Assembly: GCA_004357365.1 (NCBI GenBank)
Contig: SMVT01000057.1
Span: 1 to 16,929 of the forward strand
DNA length: 16,929 nucleotides
Origin: Nitrospina sp.
Lineage (GTDB): Bacteria; Nitrospinota; Nitrospinia; Nitrospinales; Nitrospinaceae
Reading direction: 5' to 3'
Every line of letters begins with the position of its first letter. Position 1 is the stretch's first letter. The position numbers and the translations under genes are program-made. This document shows positions 1 through 6,913 of this stretch, piece after piece. Under the pieces are notes generated by a model that made no database searches, was not told the DNA's origin, and saw only the letters and a list, made by a program, of their open reading frames with translations.

Positions 1-105
1 CGGAGGAAATTTTCCACTGGCGGCTCGACGGTTCTCCCCTTTCAAAGGAGACCTTGGCATAAGTGAAGCGGACCGGATCACAGGCTAGAATTGACCATCT
101 CCGAA

Positions 106-140
106 AGCCTGTCCTGAGATTGGCGAAGGGCTCAAGGTGA
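106..140. repeat. Imperfect inverted repeat resembling a widespread intergenic repeat
   Basis: The stretch has CCTGAG and CTCAAGG arms around a GGCGAAGGG core. It resembles, with changes, the CCTTCGACAAGCTCAGG-type intergenic repeat that I recall from many bacterial genomes. No second copy is visible in this window, so the assignment rests on recollection. No gene is recognisable in 1-236; a reading frame open at the left edge on the minus strand (ATG at 60) is low-complexity and not convincing. Confidence 0.3.
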
Positions 141-158
141 CACGATAAAGAATGAGCT

Positions 159-188
159 CCGGGCCTTGCCCGGCCGCTTGTACAAGCG
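159..188. other. Hairpin (159-173) and 14-bp perfect palindrome (175-188) upstream of tRNA-Asp
   Basis: CCGGGC and GCCCGG flank a 3-base CTT loop at 159-173. CGCTTGTACAAGCG at 175-188 is its own reverse complement. Both lie 49-78 bases before the tRNA. They could end an upstream transcript or act in tRNA expression; no T-run follows, so a standard terminator is not supported. Confidence 0.35.
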
Positions 189-236
189 CCGCTCTCTTGC
201 GGGAGAATAATTTCCACAAACCAAACGACCACACGC

Positions 237-313
<77 letters not shown>

Positions 314-464
314 TTTTTCTTGAGTGAGCCAACCCCAGCTTGCTCTTTATTTTTTTGTCTTCCCTTCTGGCCCCAAAATAGCCCCAAAAAATCCAAGGTT
401 TTTGGGCAATGCCTTGGTTGGCCCCATCCAAGAAAACGGATTCTCAGGCGGTCGGCTGGTGTAG

Positions 465-479
465 AATATGGTCCATATT
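465..479. promoter_or_regulatory. Inverted repeat AATATGG-t-CCATATT upstream of the dodecin gene
   Basis: A perfect 7+1+7 inverted repeat lies about 110 bases before the dodecin start, in an otherwise gene-free stretch (314-589). The size and symmetry suit a dimeric repressor or activator site. No regulator is adjacent, so the role is inference. Confidence 0.3.
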
Positions 480-567
480 TAAATCCACCACTTCACTGAA
501 TAAACTCTGGATCACTTTTCGGGGAGCAGGTCATCATCCCCCAATCCACGGACCGTCATTGGGACGG

Positions 568-584
568 CCTTTAAATAAAGGAGG
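568..584 (+). promoter_or_regulatory. Dodecin Shine-Dalgarno inside a small hairpin
   Basis: The strong ribosome site AAAGGAGG (577-584) ends 5 bases before the ATG and fixes the start. The preceding CCTTT (568-572) can pair with AAAGG (577-581) across a 4-base loop, covering part of the site. A second small hairpin, CCGTC/GACGG, lies at 553-567. The stem is weak (5 bp), so control of translation by folding is only a possibility. Confidence 0.4.
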
Positions 585-589
585 CTATT

Positions 590-799
590 ATGCCGGACAG
601 CGTTTACAAAATCATCGAACTAGTGGGAACCAGTACGCAATCGTGGGAAGACGCCGCCAAACATGCGGTGGATACCGCTGCCAAATCACTGGACGACCTA
701 CGCATCGCGGAAGTCGCCAAACTGGATATGAAGGTGGAAAACGGGAAAGTGGTGGCCTATCGCGCCCGCGTGCACCTGTCGTTCAAGTACAAGGAATGA
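590..799 (+). CDS. Dodecin family protein, variant without the flavin-stacking Trp
   Basis: This small 69-residue protein matches dodecin along its whole length: the VYKIIELVGTS first strand, a helix from about residue 18 to 35, then strands ending in the family-like SFKY. Dodecins form hollow 12-mers that store or buffer flavins (or, in some members, CoA and other ligands) in the cytoplasm. In flavin-binding dodecins a Trp after the helix (LDWFEV-type motif) stacks on the isoalloxazine ring. Here the aligned stretch reads LRIAEV, with Ile in that place, so canonical flavin stacking is not expected and the ligand is uncertain. The start is set by AAAGGAGG five bases upstream. It appears to be a single-gene unit, and the gene itself looks intact. 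Confidence 0.93.
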   Translation: MPDSVYKIIELVGTSTQSWEDAAKHAVDTAAKSLDDLRIAEVAKLDMKVENGKVVAYRARVHLSFKYKE

Positions 800-828
800 T
801 ATTACCCGACGATGATACGATCTGACAA

Positions 829-1132
829 ATAAGACATTTTTTAATTGTTTTAATCCTGACGCTTATTCCATTATCTGCTTGGGCGGAGCCTATTATTACT
901 TACGGGCCCCGTGGCCGCAAAAGTAATCAAGGTTTATGATGGCGATACGTTCACGGTGGAAGCCTACCCTTGGCCCGGAATCACGGCTAACGCCTGCGTT
1001 CGAGTCGGTGGCGTGGACATCCCCGAATTCAGGGGAAAATGCGAAGCGGAAAAGCGGAAGGCCCGTGAAGCCCGTGATTTTGTGAAAGGCTTGATCCTGG
1101 TTAAGAGAGAAGGATGGTGTCCGATCGAATAA
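829..1132 (+). pseudogene. Decayed secreted thermonuclease (TNase/SNase-like) gene
   Basis: Codons from about 829 to 906 read a typical signal peptide (hydrophobic core IVLILTLIPLS, then AWA before Glu-Pro). The nuclease part (VIKVYDGDTF, then RVGGVDIPEF and RGKCEAEK) lies one frame over, from 911. Dropping one C from the CCCC at 907-910 joins them into one protein, so a one-base insertion is the likely lesion. The domain then passes from FVKGLI straight to a Gly-Trp-Cys ending. That ending looks like the family's ordinary C-terminus, so some 50 middle residues, including the region of the second catalytic Arg, seem to be missing. The first Arg and the Glu of DIPE are present. No ATG is found at the signal peptide; ATA (829) or ATT (844) stand where a start is expected. 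The 73-residue GTG-started frame at 911 is unlikely to make an active enzyme. Confidence 0.72.
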
Positions 1133-1303
1133 CGTGCAAGAGACACAAATCCGGGAATGCGCTGGAGGGGAAACTGACAGAATCCTGAATCCGTACGGAC
1201 TGTGATCGAGCTAACATTCGCATTCAGGCGGTACCCAAATCCTCTTTTTCTCAAGCAACCGCGTCCTGGCCGGATCATTTTCAAACAGGAGATTTGCATC
1301 GCA

Positions 1304-1612
1304 ATGGCTGCCAACATTCACCCGGTATTACAGGAATACGTGATACAAATTCCGGATTCCATCAAAACGTATCAGTCCATCCAACAGCAGAAAAGCTATG
1401 AGGAGATTGCCGCGCAGGCCCGAAACGAAATGGTCATCTTCAAAAGCCTGGATGACGTGCTGGAAGATGGACGCACCGTCCAGGACGTTCTGCAACAAAG
1501 CGGGTCCCTGGAATCGATTGAAAACCCCGAACCCATGGAAGACGACCGGCTGAGGGTGGTGGGCGTCCTCAACATGATCGCGGAATTTTGCGAAGACATG
1601 GCCGAGGATTGA
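1304..1612 (+). CDS. Unknown acidic 102-residue protein
   Basis: I do not recognise this protein. Starting at ATG 1304 it has no signal peptide or membrane segment and no cysteine pair. It is strongly acidic towards the end (PEPMEDD, then a C-terminus EDMAED) and predicted mostly helical. The upstream GTG (1202) would add 34 basic, unfavourable residues. ATG 1304 has ACAGGAGA ahead of it, with spacing of about 12 bases, slightly long. Coding quality looks real: an even codon pattern and a sharp end at a TGA followed by gene-free sequence. It probably acts in the cytoplasm, perhaps as a small partner protein; the name of the family cannot be given from the sequence. Confidence 0.7.
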   Translation: MAANIHPVLQEYVIQIPDSIKTYQSIQQQKSYEEIAAQARNEMVIFKSLDDVLEDGRTVQDVLQQSGSLESIENPEPMEDDRLRVVGVLNMIAEFCEDMAED

Positions 1613-1710
1613 TTATGTTTAAGGGATGTTGCGTGAAAATCCGAGCCTGTCTTGTTCATTATTGCTCACCCTATCCTTTACCAGCCTTTTATATGCTTTG
1701 GTCTGTATTC

Positions 1711-1806
1711 CTAACCATATAATTTCGTTTCAACGGGTTTTTTATTTTTAGATTGCTCTTCAATTTTAAATAGGAGAATCGCAGGATTCAGAATTAACCT
1801 TTTCAT
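1711..1806 (-). CDS. Small 31-residue ORF behind repeat-promoter R2-1
   Basis: The minus-strand ATG at 1806 is preceded by a perfect AGGAGG with 7-base spacing (1814-1819). Further upstream is the R2 promoter-like cassette. The peptide begins MKRLILNPAILLFKIEEQ, turns lysine-rich, and ends at TAG. It has no recognisable family. After the stop the frame stays open for about ten codons before the next stop, so this may be the front part of a decayed longer gene. It lies in the 338-base stretch 1613-1950, which otherwise holds only the R2 copy. Confidence 0.4.
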   Translation of the reverse strand: MKRLILNPAILLFKIEEQSKNKKPVETKLYG

Positions 1807-1812
1807 AAGAAG

Positions 1813-1915
1813 CCCTCCTGTTACGGATGTTTGGATGCCCCAAATCTATTTCAGCTGGCCGGAGAGGTCAATTAATCTGGTATGCTCTCCCAATCAATTA
1901 TTTTGCGTGAGCCGT
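1813..1915 (-). promoter_or_regulatory. R2 repeat, copy 1: promoter-like cassette, minus strand
   Basis: Read on the minus strand it gives TTGACC (1871-1866), exactly 17 bases, then TAGATT (1848-1843), followed by a 5' leader ending in AACAGGAGGGCTT and the ATG of the 31-residue ORF. The two other copies (9400-9443, 10844-10924) share the hexamers, the spacing and much of the spacer (CCGGC..GCTGAAA). Copy 3 also shares the CAGATTAATTGAC stretch before the -35, the ACGGCTCAC block further up and the AACAGGAG leader. Compared with copy 3 there is an insertion of roughly 18-20 bases upstream of the -35. Confidence 0.55.
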
Positions 1916-1950
1916 ATGGCCCTCCATAACTTTAAAATGAAAAGGGAATT

Positions 1951-3567
1951 ATGTCTGCCCTGGAAAATATATTCCGGTATCATCAGTCCTCCAAACACGG
2001 TTATAATTCCTTTGCCCCTGGTCCGGGATACTTGGATTGGTATTCCCAGCCGGATCCCTTCCGGAGATACGAAGGAGCAGAGGTCATCCCCCTAAAAAAA
2101 ATATCTCCAACGAAAAAGCCTTTATTTTCGGAAGCCCTCCAACCGTCCACGATTGCAGTTTCTCCCTTGACCTTCGAGTCCATCTCTCAGTTATTTTTTG
2201 ATAGTCTCGCTATATCGGCTTGGAAGAGCTTCCAAGGTTCAAAATGGGCGCTCAGGGTCAATCCATCGAGCGGCAATTTGCACCCAACCGAAGGATACCT
2301 GATCTCCGGACCCTTGAAGGGTCTTTCGCAAACTCCTTCCATCTCTCATTACTCCCCTCTGTTACATGGTTTAGAAATTCGAGCCACCTTCCCAATCGAA
2401 ATATGGACAAAAATGCTGGATGGATTGCCCCGTGACACGATCTTTATCGGTTTGAGTTCCATTTACTGGCGGGAAGCCTGGAAGTACGGTTTGAGGGCTT
2501 TTCGGTATTGCCATCATGACCTGGGACATGCTTTGGCGGCCATTAACATCGCTTGCGCTGGTTTGGGTTGGCGAGCAGTATTAATGGATCAACTGAGTTG
2601 TAAAGATTTAGAAATCATTCTGGGATTAAAAACCAAGAACGACGATGAGGTTGAAGTGCCGGATTGTCTGGTGGCTATTTCCCCGAAAGAAATTTCAAGT
2701 GACTGGAATTTTGAAAAACAACCGTTCCTGGATAGTTTTGCAAATTTAAACTGGTGTGGAACGCCTAATATCCTCAGTAAGACTCATGTTGCTTGGCCAG
2801 GCATAGATGAAGTTTCTCAAAACACGAGAAAACCATTTACCGCGCGCTATCCAAATTTTAATTTTAGAGCAGGATCTTTATCAAAACTGCTTGCTGATAA
2901 TTTATTTCCATTAAGGGAAGCCATTCATCAACGAAGAAGTGCTGTTGCCATGGACGGGCGAACCACAATCAAGCGTGAAACTTTCTATCAATTTTTAATA
3001 AAAACAATTCCCGAGGCCTGTCCCATTCCTTTTCAAACGCTTCCCTGGGAACCCAATGTGCATTTGGGATTATTCGTTCATCGGGTCGATGATCTTCCCA
3101 TGGGGCTGTATTTTCTTCTACGGAACAAAAGTCATTTGCAGGACTTGAAAGAAAAATTTAATCCTGATTTTTTATGGGAAAAGCCCGAAGGTTGTCCCAC
3201 GGAATTGGATTTGTTTTTGCTGGATCAAGGTAACTTTATGAGGACCGCTGCATCGGTATCTTGTGGCCAGGACATCGCGGGTAATGGCTGTTTTAGTTTG
3301 GGAATGATCAGCGCTTTTGAAGGACCTCTCAAAAAATACAGCTCGTGGTTTTATCCCCGTCTTTACTGGGAATGCGGGGCCATAGGACAGGTTCTTTACC
3401 TACAGGCAGAAGTCAGCGGAATTCGTAGTACCGGTATAGGATGTTTTTTTGATGATCCCGTCCATCAGATATTTGGGATTCAGGACATGAGTTACCAAAG
3501 CCTTTACCATTTTGCCGTGGGTGGCCCTGTGGAGGACACCCGATTGACAACTCTGCCGCCTTATTGA
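1951..3567 (+). CDS. SagB/ThcOx-type FMN dehydrogenase with two nitroreductase-like domains
   Basis: The protein has 538 residues. The first half carries the family's opening pattern (YHQSSKHGYN.., LDWYSQPDPFRRYEGA at about 29-43), the FMN-site motif RVNPSSGNLHPTE at 102-114 and KYGLRAFRYCHHDLGHALAA at about 178-197. The second half starts near 320 with QRRSAVAMDG (327-336), the phosphate-binding Arg-Arg-Ser of nitroreductases, and ends with GIGCFFDDPVHQIFGI. Family members are FMN-dependent oxidoreductases. Peptide-associated ones oxidise azolines to thiazoles or oxazoles, but the free-standing tandem type such as this has no established substrate. No azoline cyclodehydratase or precursor peptide gene is nearby, so a link to peptide modification is not supported. 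The start ATG has AAAAGGGA 4 bases before it. It is cytosolic and looks intact. Confidence 0.88.
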   Translation: MSALENIFRYHQSSKHGYNSFAPGPGYLDWYSQPDPFRRYEGAEVIPLKKISPTKKPLFSEALQPSTIAVSPLTFESISQLFFDSLAISAWKSFQGSKWALRVNPSSGNLHPTEGYLISGPLKGLSQTPSISHYSPLLHGLEIRATFPIEIWTKMLDGLPRDTIFIGLSSIYWREAWKYGLRAFRYCHHDLGHALAAINIACAGLGWRAVLMDQLSCKDLEIILGLKTKNDDEVEVPDCLVAISPKEISSDWNFEKQPFLDSFANLNWCGTPNILSKTHVAWPGIDEVSQNTRKPFTARYPNFNFRAGSLSKLLADNLFPLREAIHQRRSAVAMDGRTTIKRETFYQFLIKTIPEACPIPFQTLPWEPNVHLGLFVHRVDDLPMGLYFLLRNKSHLQDLKEKFNPDFLWEKPEGCPTELDLFLLDQGNFMRTAASVSCGQDIAGNGCFSLGMISAFEGPLKKYSSWFYPRLYWECGAIGQVLYLQAEVSGIRSTGIGCFFDDPVHQIFGIQDMSYQSLYHFAVGGPVEDTRLTTLPPY

Positions 3568-3760
3568 AAAATAACAGAGAAAATAACCGGGGATAAGGGT
3601 TTACTGGTATTTCCTGGCGCATTTGGAGTCTGCTGTTTGCAGGCAACAGAAATAGTCCCACGCGCCCTCTTTCAAATGGATGTACAGGGCACAGGGTGTC
3701 GATAGGGGGAAGAATATGGGTGTATAATTACTAAAAGCTTTAATTGTTAGGAGCGGCAAG
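3568..3760. other. Gene-free spacer with a possible promoter for the decayed zinc-ribbon gene
   Basis: No ORF is recognisable here. TATAAT at 3723-3728 and a strong AGGAG at 3749-3753 precede the remnant at 3761; no good -35 is seen 17 bases before the -10. A short CTGTT/AACAG inverted repeat (3633-3649) is present without a T-run. Confidence 0.35.
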
Positions 3761-3943
3761 ATAAAAGAGCTTAGGACAAAGTGTGATATGTGTGATCGTT
3801 TGTTTCAGTTCGGACCCGGCCGGTATCAGAGGAAGTATATTCAACACTATGAAATGACCCTATGCAATCATGCTTTAAAATTAATTGTGATGGCTTCAGT
3901 TTGTACTGAACCGGGTCAAATAAAGTACCGCTTTATGCCATAG
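3761..3943 (+). pseudogene. Decayed small zinc-ribbon protein gene
   Basis: A frame from 3761 reads KCDMCDRLFQFGPGRYQRKY and on to TLCN, followed by a nonsense-like tail. Restoring one base in AATCATGC (near 3864-3871) changes the tail to CN-x-CFKIN-x-DGFSLY, which supplies the missing second CxxC. A further two-base gap near 3905 would bring back the original frame at a Glu-Pro. AGGAG (3749-3753) sits 7 bases before an ATA codon at 3761, exactly where ATG would be expected; the first real ATG (3788) cuts off the first cysteine. The protein would be a short cytosolic metal-binding protein with two CxxC knuckles. I recall similar CDxC...FQFGP...LCNxC proteins but no known function. At least two frame lesions plus a lost start make it a remnant. 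Confidence 0.6.
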
Positions 3944-3970
3944 TCTCAACATTGACCCATTTAGTTAATC

Positions 3971-4921
3971 ATGAATATAGTCACCCTACTCCCCTCCGCA
4001 ACGGAAATCATTTGTCAATTGGGATTGGAAAACCATCTGGTGGGTGTTTCTCACGAATGCGATTTTCCACTTTCGGTTAAAAACCTTCCCAAAGTCACTT
4101 CCACCCGCGTGGACCACTCGGCAACCAGCCGTGAAATACACCGGTCCGTGAGTGAATTATTGAAAAACGCCGTCTCTGTATACGACCTTGATCTGGAATT
4201 GCTAAAATCCTTAAAGCCCGATTATTTGATCACTCAGGATTTATGTGATGTCTGCGCAGTGTCCTATGACCAGGTGGAGGATGCCTGCAACCAATATTTG
4301 GGCCCTGGGACTCAGGTCATCTCCCTGAAACCTAAAACGTTGAATGACATTTGGGACGACATTCACCGGGTGGGAAAAACCCTGAATACCCTTCCATCTT
4401 ATCAATCATTTAAGGAAACAGTCGACCAAACCATTCGGATGATTCAAAACACAATTCCGCCTCAACCTCCCACCAGGCCGAGCATTTTGACTGTTGAATG
4501 GTTTCAACCCGTCATGATCGGAGGTTTGTGGGTTCCAGAAATGATCGATATTATCGGAGGGCAGTGTCTTATGGCATCGCCGGGCCAACCTGCACCCACG
4601 GTCTCCAAGGATGCCCTGTCAAAAATTCGACCGGATGTGGTGATCATCAAACCTTGCGGATTTAAATTGGAACAAACTCTTCAAGAAATGGATTTATTGA
4701 AAAGCGCTCTTCCCTGGGAACAATGGGAGGTTCATCTGAAGGGCAACGCGTATTTGGTGGATGGAAACGCTTATTTCAACCGGCCCGGACCTCGGATTCT
4801 GGATTCCTTGAAAATTTTGGCTTATTGTACCCACCCCACGTTGTTTCCTGAGTTTGGTAAACAATACAGCGACGCGGTCATCCGTTTGGAACCGAATTTA
4901 ACGGTTTCATCCCAAAAATAA
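3971..4921 (+). CDS. Cobalamin-binding (BtuF-like) periplasmic-binding-fold protein, without signal peptide
   Basis: The 316-residue protein begins directly with the fold's first strand (IVTLLPSATEIICQLG) and contains VGVSHECDFP and the characteristic ITQDLCDVCAVS (87-98) with Cys92 and Cys95. This branch of the class III periplasmic-binding fold is commonly annotated as cobalamin-binding or iron-complex-binding. Unlike true BtuF it has no signal peptide, so it probably stays in the cytoplasm. No btuC or btuD partner and no visible cobalamin riboswitch are present, so a role in vitamin B12 import is not shown. The ATG at 3971 is the family's usual start but has no Shine-Dalgarno. Its 3' end runs into an R1 repeat fragment. 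Confidence 0.82.
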   Translation: MNIVTLLPSATEIICQLGLENHLVGVSHECDFPLSVKNLPKVTSTRVDHSATSREIHRSVSELLKNAVSVYDLDLELLKSLKPDYLITQDLCDVCAVSYDQVEDACNQYLGPGTQVISLKPKTLNDIWDDIHRVGKTLNTLPSYQSFKETVDQTIRMIQNTIPPQPPTRPSILTVEWFQPVMIGGLWVPEMIDIIGGQCLMASPGQPAPTVSKDALSKIRPDVVIIKPCGFKLEQTLQEMDLLKSALPWEQWEVHLKGNAYLVDGNAYFNRPGPRILDSLKILAYCTHPTLFPEFGKQYSDAVIRLEPNLTVSSQK

Positions 4922-4929
4922 CCGGCCCG

Positions 4930-4963
4930 GTAATCGCACTCCTGCTCATCCATGCAATTAAGG
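4930..4963 (-). repeat. R1 repeat, fragment A (tail part)
   Basis: 20 bases (4940-4959) are identical to 5827-5846 in copy B, and weaker similarity extends a few bases on both sides. On the minus strand it corresponds to the second zinc knuckle of copy B (Leu-Asn-Cys-Met-Asp-Glu-Gln). It lies just after the BtuF-like gene and makes no complete ORF. Confidence 0.65.
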
Positions 4964-5030
4964 TGACCTTCCCCCAATTTATGAACAATTTAAAAGTAGA
5001 ATTTTCCTGTTAAGATTTATTTTGAAGGCA

Positions 5031-5708
5031 TTATTCATTCAATTGAACCACAACCAATTGGGATTTCTGTTCGGCTGTAAAACTCAATCCTTGGCCCCGG
5101 ATCAAGTCTCCTTCAGCAATCTCCTGTTCGTTTGCTGTTCCCTTACCCAAAGTTAAATAAGCAATAAACTCTCCTTCTATTGCAAAACTCTGGCCTTCTT
5201 TCATCATCGCCACATCCACCAAAGTATGACTGTCAAAAGTTTCACTTTGATTTTTGGCACCCCCATATACTCTCGTCACCTTTCCCCACTCAGGTTGATA
5301 CAGTTTGTAGCCGGCGGGTTCTCCCTTGTTTTCAGGAAGCACCCAGAGCTGAAGCACCCTGTTTTCTGTATCATCGGGGTTGACCTCGTTATGCGAGAAC
5401 CCTTCACCTCCCGCACGTTGGACCTGTAACTGAAATTTGGATAGGTCCTGCCCGTTTTTCAACGAACCCTCATGCGTAAGCCGGCCCTCCAAAACGAAAG
5501 TAACGACATCAATTTCCTTGTGATTGTGCATTCTTGTATCCCCTTTGGGATTATATTTTGCATCCGCCAGGTAAACAAAGTTACCGATTCCCATCCAGGA
5601 TGTCTCTTCAATATCGTCACCCAGAACCCTTGGGTCCTCTACCAGGTAATATTCCCTGAGGTCCGCAAATCCACCCTGCTCAAGATCATCACGATGTAAT
5701 ATTTCCAT
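5031..5708 (-). CDS. Pirin family protein (short YhhW-like bicupin)
   Basis: The protein has 225 residues. The first cupin has the pirin opening (FADLREYYLVEDPRVLG), then MHNH with His61 and His63, and later SHNE with His106 and Glu108. These four match the metal-ligand set of human pirin and E. coli YhhW in order and spacing. The second cupin (about 145-225) lacks metal ligands, as is usual. Bacterial members are iron- or other metal-binding proteins, some with quercetinase activity in vitro; the physiological substrate is usually unknown. The ATG lies 3 bases after the end of the zinc-ribbon frame 5712-5957 on the same strand, so the two are probably one transcript. Confidence 0.92.
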   Translation of the reverse strand: MEILHRDDLEQGGFADLREYYLVEDPRVLGDDIEETSWMGIGNFVYLADAKYNPKGDTRMHNHKEIDVVTFVLEGRLTHEGSLKNGQDLSKFQLQVQRAGGEGFSHNEVNPDDTENRVLQLWVLPENKGEPAGYKLYQPEWGKVTRVYGGAKNQSETFDSHTLVDVAMMKEGQSFAIEGEFIAYLTLGKGTANEQEIAEGDLIRGQGLSFTAEQKSQLVVVQLNE

Positions 5709-5711
5709 AAT

Positions 5712-5957
5712 TCAATCCGCCTCCCGACCGCGTTTGAGATAATAATTAGCTATTCGATTGACATCTTCCTTTGCGCCCACGGCATGAATTAAACCCCTCC
5801 TATTAGCCGGCTGAGTTAATTCGTATTCCTGCTCATCCATGCAATTCAAGCACTGGCCCCGCGCTGGTCCCTTAAAGGCTCAACCCTTGTCCTGTGGCTG
5901 TATCAGCGTCACGCTCTCAAAGCATTTCGGGCATCTGTAGGGGATGAAGAGGGCCAT
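5712..5957 (-). pseudogene. R1 repeat, copy B: zinc-ribbon ORF interrupted by an in-frame TGA
   Basis: From ATG (5957) the frame reads 81 residues to a TGA three bases before the pirin ATG, broken only by TGA at codon 26 (5882-5880). Cysteine pairs flank the break: Cys9/Cys12 (CPKC) before it and Cys36/Cys39 (CLNC) after it, the layout of a two-knuckle zinc ribbon. The last 55 codons carry no other stop and end in a charged tail (EDVNRIANYYLKRG). This is the only copy in the window with both halves. The TGA may be a nonsense mutation (CGA or TGG to TGA), the true end of a 25-residue peptide, or, least likely, a recoded codon. I see no convincing SECIS hairpin right after it. Confidence 0.6.
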
Positions 5958-6031
5958 AGAAAATACTCTAGATTTTAGGCCAGAATCCTAACGCAACTCT
6001 TGGACCCGTTTTCGGGGGCAGGTCAGTTAGG

Positions 6032-6826
6032 CTAAGGAAGTTGATTGGTCAATACTTTTTGTGCCGGATCTTGCCGATAGAAATCCTGTAAAACCTGATA
6101 AAGTTTTGGATGATAGTGTTTCATGTTTTGGGGTTTACTAAAAAAAAATTCAGTCACCACCGCGAAAAATTCAGTTTCATTCGTTGCTGCATAACTGTCA
6201 AAAAAAGTAGGCTTGCCGTGTTTTACCTTGTCACATAGTTCTAGATACTCTTTGGAACATACTTCACTCCACCGCTGATATTCCTCAGGAGTTGTTAGTG
6301 GTGGAGTTCCATCTGCACTGCCATCGAGCATGTCCAATTTATGAGCGAATTCGTGATAGACAACATTGTGACCGTGTTCCGGATGCCGAGTTTCTCTTTT
6401 CACTGCATCCCAGACGAGTATCACCGGGCCACGATGGTGGGCTTCGCCTAGAATTGGCATTGGGCCACGCACTGGGGTAGTGCTGACTTCAAAAAAACCT
6501 ATTGGACTCTCAGGAGACAAGATTGTTGTAGGATAAACATAAATGGTTTCCACATTGCGGTAATAATCGTTTGGCAACTCGAGTATCATCAAACACGCAT
6601 GGGCGGCGATCACGACGCGAATTTCATCCGTCAATTCGAGGCTATCGCACCCCAACCAATACTTTTCGGCAATAAAGATTTGGATAAGATCCTGTAAACG
6701 CTTTTTTTCTTCATTATTGAGGTGTTGATAATATGGAATGTTATTTTGAATGTGCCTCTCCCACTCGCTTGGGAAAGGAGCGGCCAGTATTTTTTTTCGC
6801 GGATCATCACGAAACCAATGCCACAT
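6032..6826 (-). CDS. mtfA: MtfA-like zinc metallopeptidase (family M90)
   Basis: The 264-residue protein contains YHEFAHKLDMLDG, with the HExxH zinc site at residues 158-162. A second conserved stretch, NETEFFAVVTEFFF (216-229), should supply the third ligand Glu. The N-terminus (FPSEWERHIQNNIPYYQHL) is also typical. In E. coli, MtfA is a cytosolic aminopeptidase that binds the glucose repressor Mlc and so affects ptsG; no Mlc or PTS gene is seen here. The length matches the family. The ATG at 6826 lies 5 bases after the TAG of a 24-residue leader ORF made from an R1 repeat, and AGAGG, the likely ribosome site, lies inside the end of that ORF. The TTGCAC/TACAAT promoter at 6914-6942 probably drives both. 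Confidence 0.92.
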   Translation of the reverse strand: MWHWFRDDPRKKILAAPFPSEWERHIQNNIPYYQHLNNEEKKRLQDLIQIFIAEKYWLGCDSLELTDEIRVVIAAHACLMILELPNDYYRNVETIYVYPTTILSPESPIGFFEVSTTPVRGPMPILGEAHHRGPVILVWDAVKRETRHPEHGHNVVYHEFAHKLDMLDGSADGTPPLTTPEEYQRWSEVCSKEYLELCDKVKHGKPTFFDSYAATNETEFFAVVTEFFFSKPQNMKHYHPKLYQVLQDFYRQDPAQKVLTNQLP

Positions 6827-6831
6827 AAAAT

Positions 6832-6906
6832 CTAACCTCTTTCAAGCTGTATCAGCGTCACGCTCTCAAAGCATTTCGGGCATCTGTAGGGGATCAAGAG
6901 GGCCAT
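6832..6906 (-). CDS. R1 repeat, copy C: 24-residue CxxC leader ORF before mtfA
   Basis: The ORF runs ATG (6906) to TAG (6834-6832). It reads MALLIPYRCPKCFESVTLIQ and ends LERG. The first 61 bases (6906-6846) differ from copy B in a single base. The repeat then stops abruptly and the end belongs to the mtfA leader. The likely transcription start (about 7 bases after TACAAT) falls at or next to the ATG, so the message could be leaderless. Stop and mtfA start are 5 bases apart, which suits translational coupling. With one CxxC only, it could bind metal as a dimer or have no function beyond being translated. Confidence 0.5.
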   Translation of the reverse strand: MALLIPYRCPKCFESVTLIQLERG

Positions 6907-6913
6907 AAGGCAG

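Noticed and set aside
1835..2095. 86-codon plus-strand ORF (MPQIYFSW...)
   Set aside because: It is R2 repeat sequence running into the SagB-type gene in another frame; the R2 signal is better explained by the minus-strand promoter.
3860..3970. Cobalamin riboswitch before the BtuF-like gene
   Set aside because: No B12-box-like conserved stretch or suitable fold was seen; the space is taken by a zinc-ribbon remnant.
5880..5882. Selenocysteine at codon 26 of the zinc-ribbon frame
   Set aside because: No convincing SECIS hairpin follows, copy E keeps the TGA without the downstream half, and a nonsense mutation is simpler. It is left open only as a test in the findings.
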